Source of the DNA: Dokdonia donghaensis DSW-1
GTDB lineage: Bacteria > Bacteroidota > Bacteroidia > Flavobacteriales > Flavobacteriaceae
Assembly (NCBI RefSeq): GCF_001653755.1
Contig: NZ_CP015125.1
Coordinates: 2,985,501 to 3,049,500, forward strand
DNA length: 64,000 nucleotides
Reading direction: 5' to 3'
Shown: piece by piece, positions 62,401-64,000 of the stretch
How the letters are laid out: each line of letters begins with the position of its first letter
Numbering within the stretch: the first letter of the stretch is position 1
Position numbers and translations under genes: made by a program
The notes under the pieces: model-generated
The model's database searches: none
What the model was told of the DNA's origin: nothing
What the model saw: only the letters and a program-made list of their open reading frames with translations

Positions 62401-63225
62401 ATCACGATCAAGTACTATCTCATTACGCTCAATAGATACTACTTCACCTGTATCTTCATCAACAAAATCCTCGTGCCAAGTGTTAAGAACACGTGCAGCA
62501 AGCTTGCGACCAAGATATTTTTTAAGCCCTGTTTTAGAAACTTTAACCTCCTCTGCAAGATCAAATATCTCAAGGATATCTTTATCTCTTTCAAAACCGA
62601 TAGCACGGAAAAGTGTAGTAACAGGTAATTTCTTTTTACGATCTATATAAGCGTACATCACGCTGTTAATATCTGTCGCAAATTCTATCCACGAACCTTT
62701 AAAAGGAATTACACGTGCAGAATATAATTTTGTTCCATTTGCGTGGAACGACTGTCCAAAGAATACCCCTGGAGAACGGTGTAATTGAGAAACAACAACA
62801 CGCTCTGCGCCGTTAATCACAAATGTTCCGCTAGGAGTCATATATGGGATTGTACCAAGATATACATCTTGTACGATTGTTTCAAAATCTTCGTGTTCCT
62901 CGTCTGTACAGTATAATTTTAGACGTGCTTTTAACGGCACACTATAAGTAAGTCCACGCTCTATACACTCTTGTATAGAATATCTAGGTGGATCAACAAA
63001 ATAATCTAAAAACTCGAGTACAAAGTTGTTACGAGTATCTGTAATTGGGAAGTTCTCGAGAAAAGTATTGTAAAGACCCTCATCACCTCTCTCATCAGAC
63101 TTTGTTTCCAGCTGGAAGAAATCTTGGAAAGACTTTACTTGAATATCCAAAAAGTCTGGATAATCAGGTCTATTCTTTACCGATGAGAAACTGATTCTTT
63201 CTCCTTGTTTTGCATCTTGCATCAT
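59404..63225 (-). CDS. rpoB: DNA-directed RNA polymerase beta subunit
   Basis: A 1273-residue catalytic subunit. Landmarks: N-terminal [24 protein letters not shown]; the rifampicin region [68 protein letters not shown], of which the key wild-type residues (Q, D, H, R, S) are all sensitive-type; [20 protein letters not shown] and the C-terminal [24 protein letters not shown]. The frame extends to a TTG at 63228; I prefer ATG 63225, while ATG 63222 is equally possible. Gene order is rplJ-rplL-rpoB-rpoC as expected. Confidence 0.98.
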   Translation of the reverse strand: [1273 protein letters not shown]

Positions 63226-63350
63226 CAACGAACGGAATTTGATTAGAACTAAACTTGCCCCTTAGCAAGTCTAAAAAGATTTTATATTAACGACCGAAAT
63301 CAAGAAAAAGTCGAGTTACATAAAAAAGGTAACTACTTTATACGACAAAT

Positions 63351-63396
63351 GGTTTAGACCAAATTGCGCCTTTGACAGACACAACTAGTCTAAACC
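63351..63396 (-). promoter_or_regulatory. hairpin in the rplL-rpoB gap
   Basis: GGTTTAGAC (63351-63359) and GTCTAAACC (63388-63396) form a 9-bp stem with a 28-base loop within the 190-base gap between rplL and rpoB. No U run follows on the minus strand, so it is not a complete terminator. It may be an attenuator or processing site as known in the same gap of other bacteria. Confidence 0.4.
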
Positions 63397-63419
63397 TTTA
63401 TCTATTTATTATGGTAAGC

Positions 63420-63794
63420 TTACTTAAGCTCAACTTCTGCACCAGCTTCTTCTAACTGAGCTTTAAGTGCTTCTGCCTCATCTTTAGCAACACCTTCTTT
63501 AACTGGAGATGGAGCACCATCTACTAATCCTTTAGCGTCTTTAAGACCTAATCCAGTTAATTCTTTTACAAGCTTAACTACAGCAAGCTTAGAAGCTCCA
63601 GCAGCCTTAAGGATTACGTCAAATTCTGACTTCTCCTCAGCAGCGTCTCCACCACCAGCTCCACCAGCAGCAACAGCTACAGCTGCAGCAGCAGGCTCGA
63701 TACCATACTCATCTTTTAAAATAGTAGCTAACTCGTTTACTTCTTTTACTGTAAGGTTAACTAATTGTTCTGCGAATTCTTTTAAATCTGCCAT
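63420..63794 (-). CDS. rplL: 50S ribosomal protein L7/L12
   Basis: A 124-residue protein of the ribosomal stalk that recruits translation factors. N-terminal dimerisation helices (LKEFAEQLVNLTVKEVNELATIL), an Ala/Gly-rich hinge (AAAAVAVAAGGAGGG) and the C-terminal factor-binding domain (KSEFDVILKAAGASKLAVVKLVKELTGLGLKDAKGLVDGAPSPVKEGV). ATG at 63794. It follows rplJ by 56 bases. Confidence 0.98.
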   Translation of the reverse strand: MADLKEFAEQLVNLTVKEVNELATILKDEYGIEPAAAAVAVAAGGAGGGDAAEEKSEFDVILKAAGASKLAVVKLVKELTGLGLKDAKGLVDGAPSPVKEGVAKDEAEALKAQLEEAGAEVELK

Positions 63795-63850
63795 TTTCTA
63801 TCGTTTTTGAAAATTGTAATTGTTATATAATAAATAATAGTGCGTACTGC

Positions 63851-64000
63851 TTAACCTTCCTTCTCAGAAAGGGTTTTGATAATACCAGCAAGGGTTCCTC
63901 CACTTGACTTAAGAGCGCTAACAACGTTCTTAGCAGGCGATTGAAGTAATCCAATGATGTCTCCAATAAGTTCCTCTCTTGATTTGATATTTACCAGGTT
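63851..64000 (-). CDS. rplJ: 50S ribosomal protein L10 (3' end only)
   Basis: The last 49 codons of L10; the gene continues past the right edge of the window. The visible end reads NLVNIKSREELIGDIIGLLQSP, then AKNVVSALKSSGGTLAGIIKTLSEKEG and a TAA. This is the L10 C-terminal helix that binds L7/L12 dimers, consistent with rplL directly downstream. Confidence 0.92.
   Translation of the reverse strand, partial: NLVNIKSREELIGDIIGLLQSPAKNVVSALKSSGGTLAGIIKTLSEKEG

Overview
The window comes from a chromosome of the family Flavobacteriaceae (phylum Bacteroidota). The evidence is three proteins with type IX secretion (T9SS) type A C-terminal sorting domains, a PID-CTERM-like small protein, long-form (class II) ketol-acid reductoisomerase, a CAL67264-family membrane protein, a DUF3467 protein, AT-rich DNA and TAnnTTTG-like promoter boxes. 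A Dokdonia/Krokinobacter-like marine flavobacterium is my guess, not proven. I see no tRNA, rRNA, insertion sequence, prophage or CRISPR array.

Layout. 1-8000: end of a T9SS cargo protein, a small sorted membrane protein and a 2155-residue T9SS multidomain protein. 8.1-9.6 kb: a family 2 glycosyltransferase. 9.6-16.8 kb: the minus-strand operon ilvD-ilvB-ilvN-ilvC-ilvA with a possible leader peptide. 17-18.7 kb: an aldehyde dehydrogenase and a small unknown protein. 18.7-22.2 kb: pxpABC (5-oxoprolinase) translationally coupled to an Nramp-fold transporter that lacks the metal-binding residues. 22.2-25.4 kb: a PAS histidine kinase and comM. 25.4-26.2 kb: a non-coding region with two related small-RNA-like units and a 27-bp terminator stem. 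26.2-31.6 kb: an S15-type hydrolase, dsbD, tilS and a small membrane protein. 31.7-37.6 kb: acyl-CoA carboxylase beta subunit, a TlpA-like lipoprotein, a sodium:amino acid symporter and topoisomerase IB. 37.6-42.1 kb: a 1501-residue beta-helix surface protein with near-identical 465-bp tandem repeats. 42.4-45.8 kb: purC, phoH, a SAM hydrolase and a small monooxygenase-like protein. 45.8-54.2 kb: a light-signalling cluster (CheB-CheR-PAS kinase, bacteriophytochrome, two response regulators, heme oxygenase, AraC regulator). 54.4-64 kb: DUF3467 protein, then rplJ-rplL-rpoB-rpoC on the minus strand.

The most striking signal is not a gene. The palindrome CGCTTTCGCGAAAGCG, or its TTTCGCGAAA core, occurs 17 times, mostly 1-5 kb apart. 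Six copies are intergenic, often beside terminators. Eleven are inside genes, where all three reading frames are used (RFRES, AFAKA, SRKR). This resembles the highly iterated palindrome HIP1 of cyanobacteria and suggests a genome-wide element with a function at the DNA level.

How the genes work together. The ilv operon encodes the branched-chain amino acid pathway from threonine/pyruvate to the keto acids. The pxp cluster salvages pyroglutamate to glutamate, possibly with its own transporter. In the phytochrome cluster, heme oxygenase makes the biliverdin chromophore, the phytochrome kinase and the CheB-CheR-PAS kinase are likely inputs, and two stand-alone receivers and an AraC factor are likely outputs. 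The end of the window is the standard ribosomal stalk/RNA polymerase operon.
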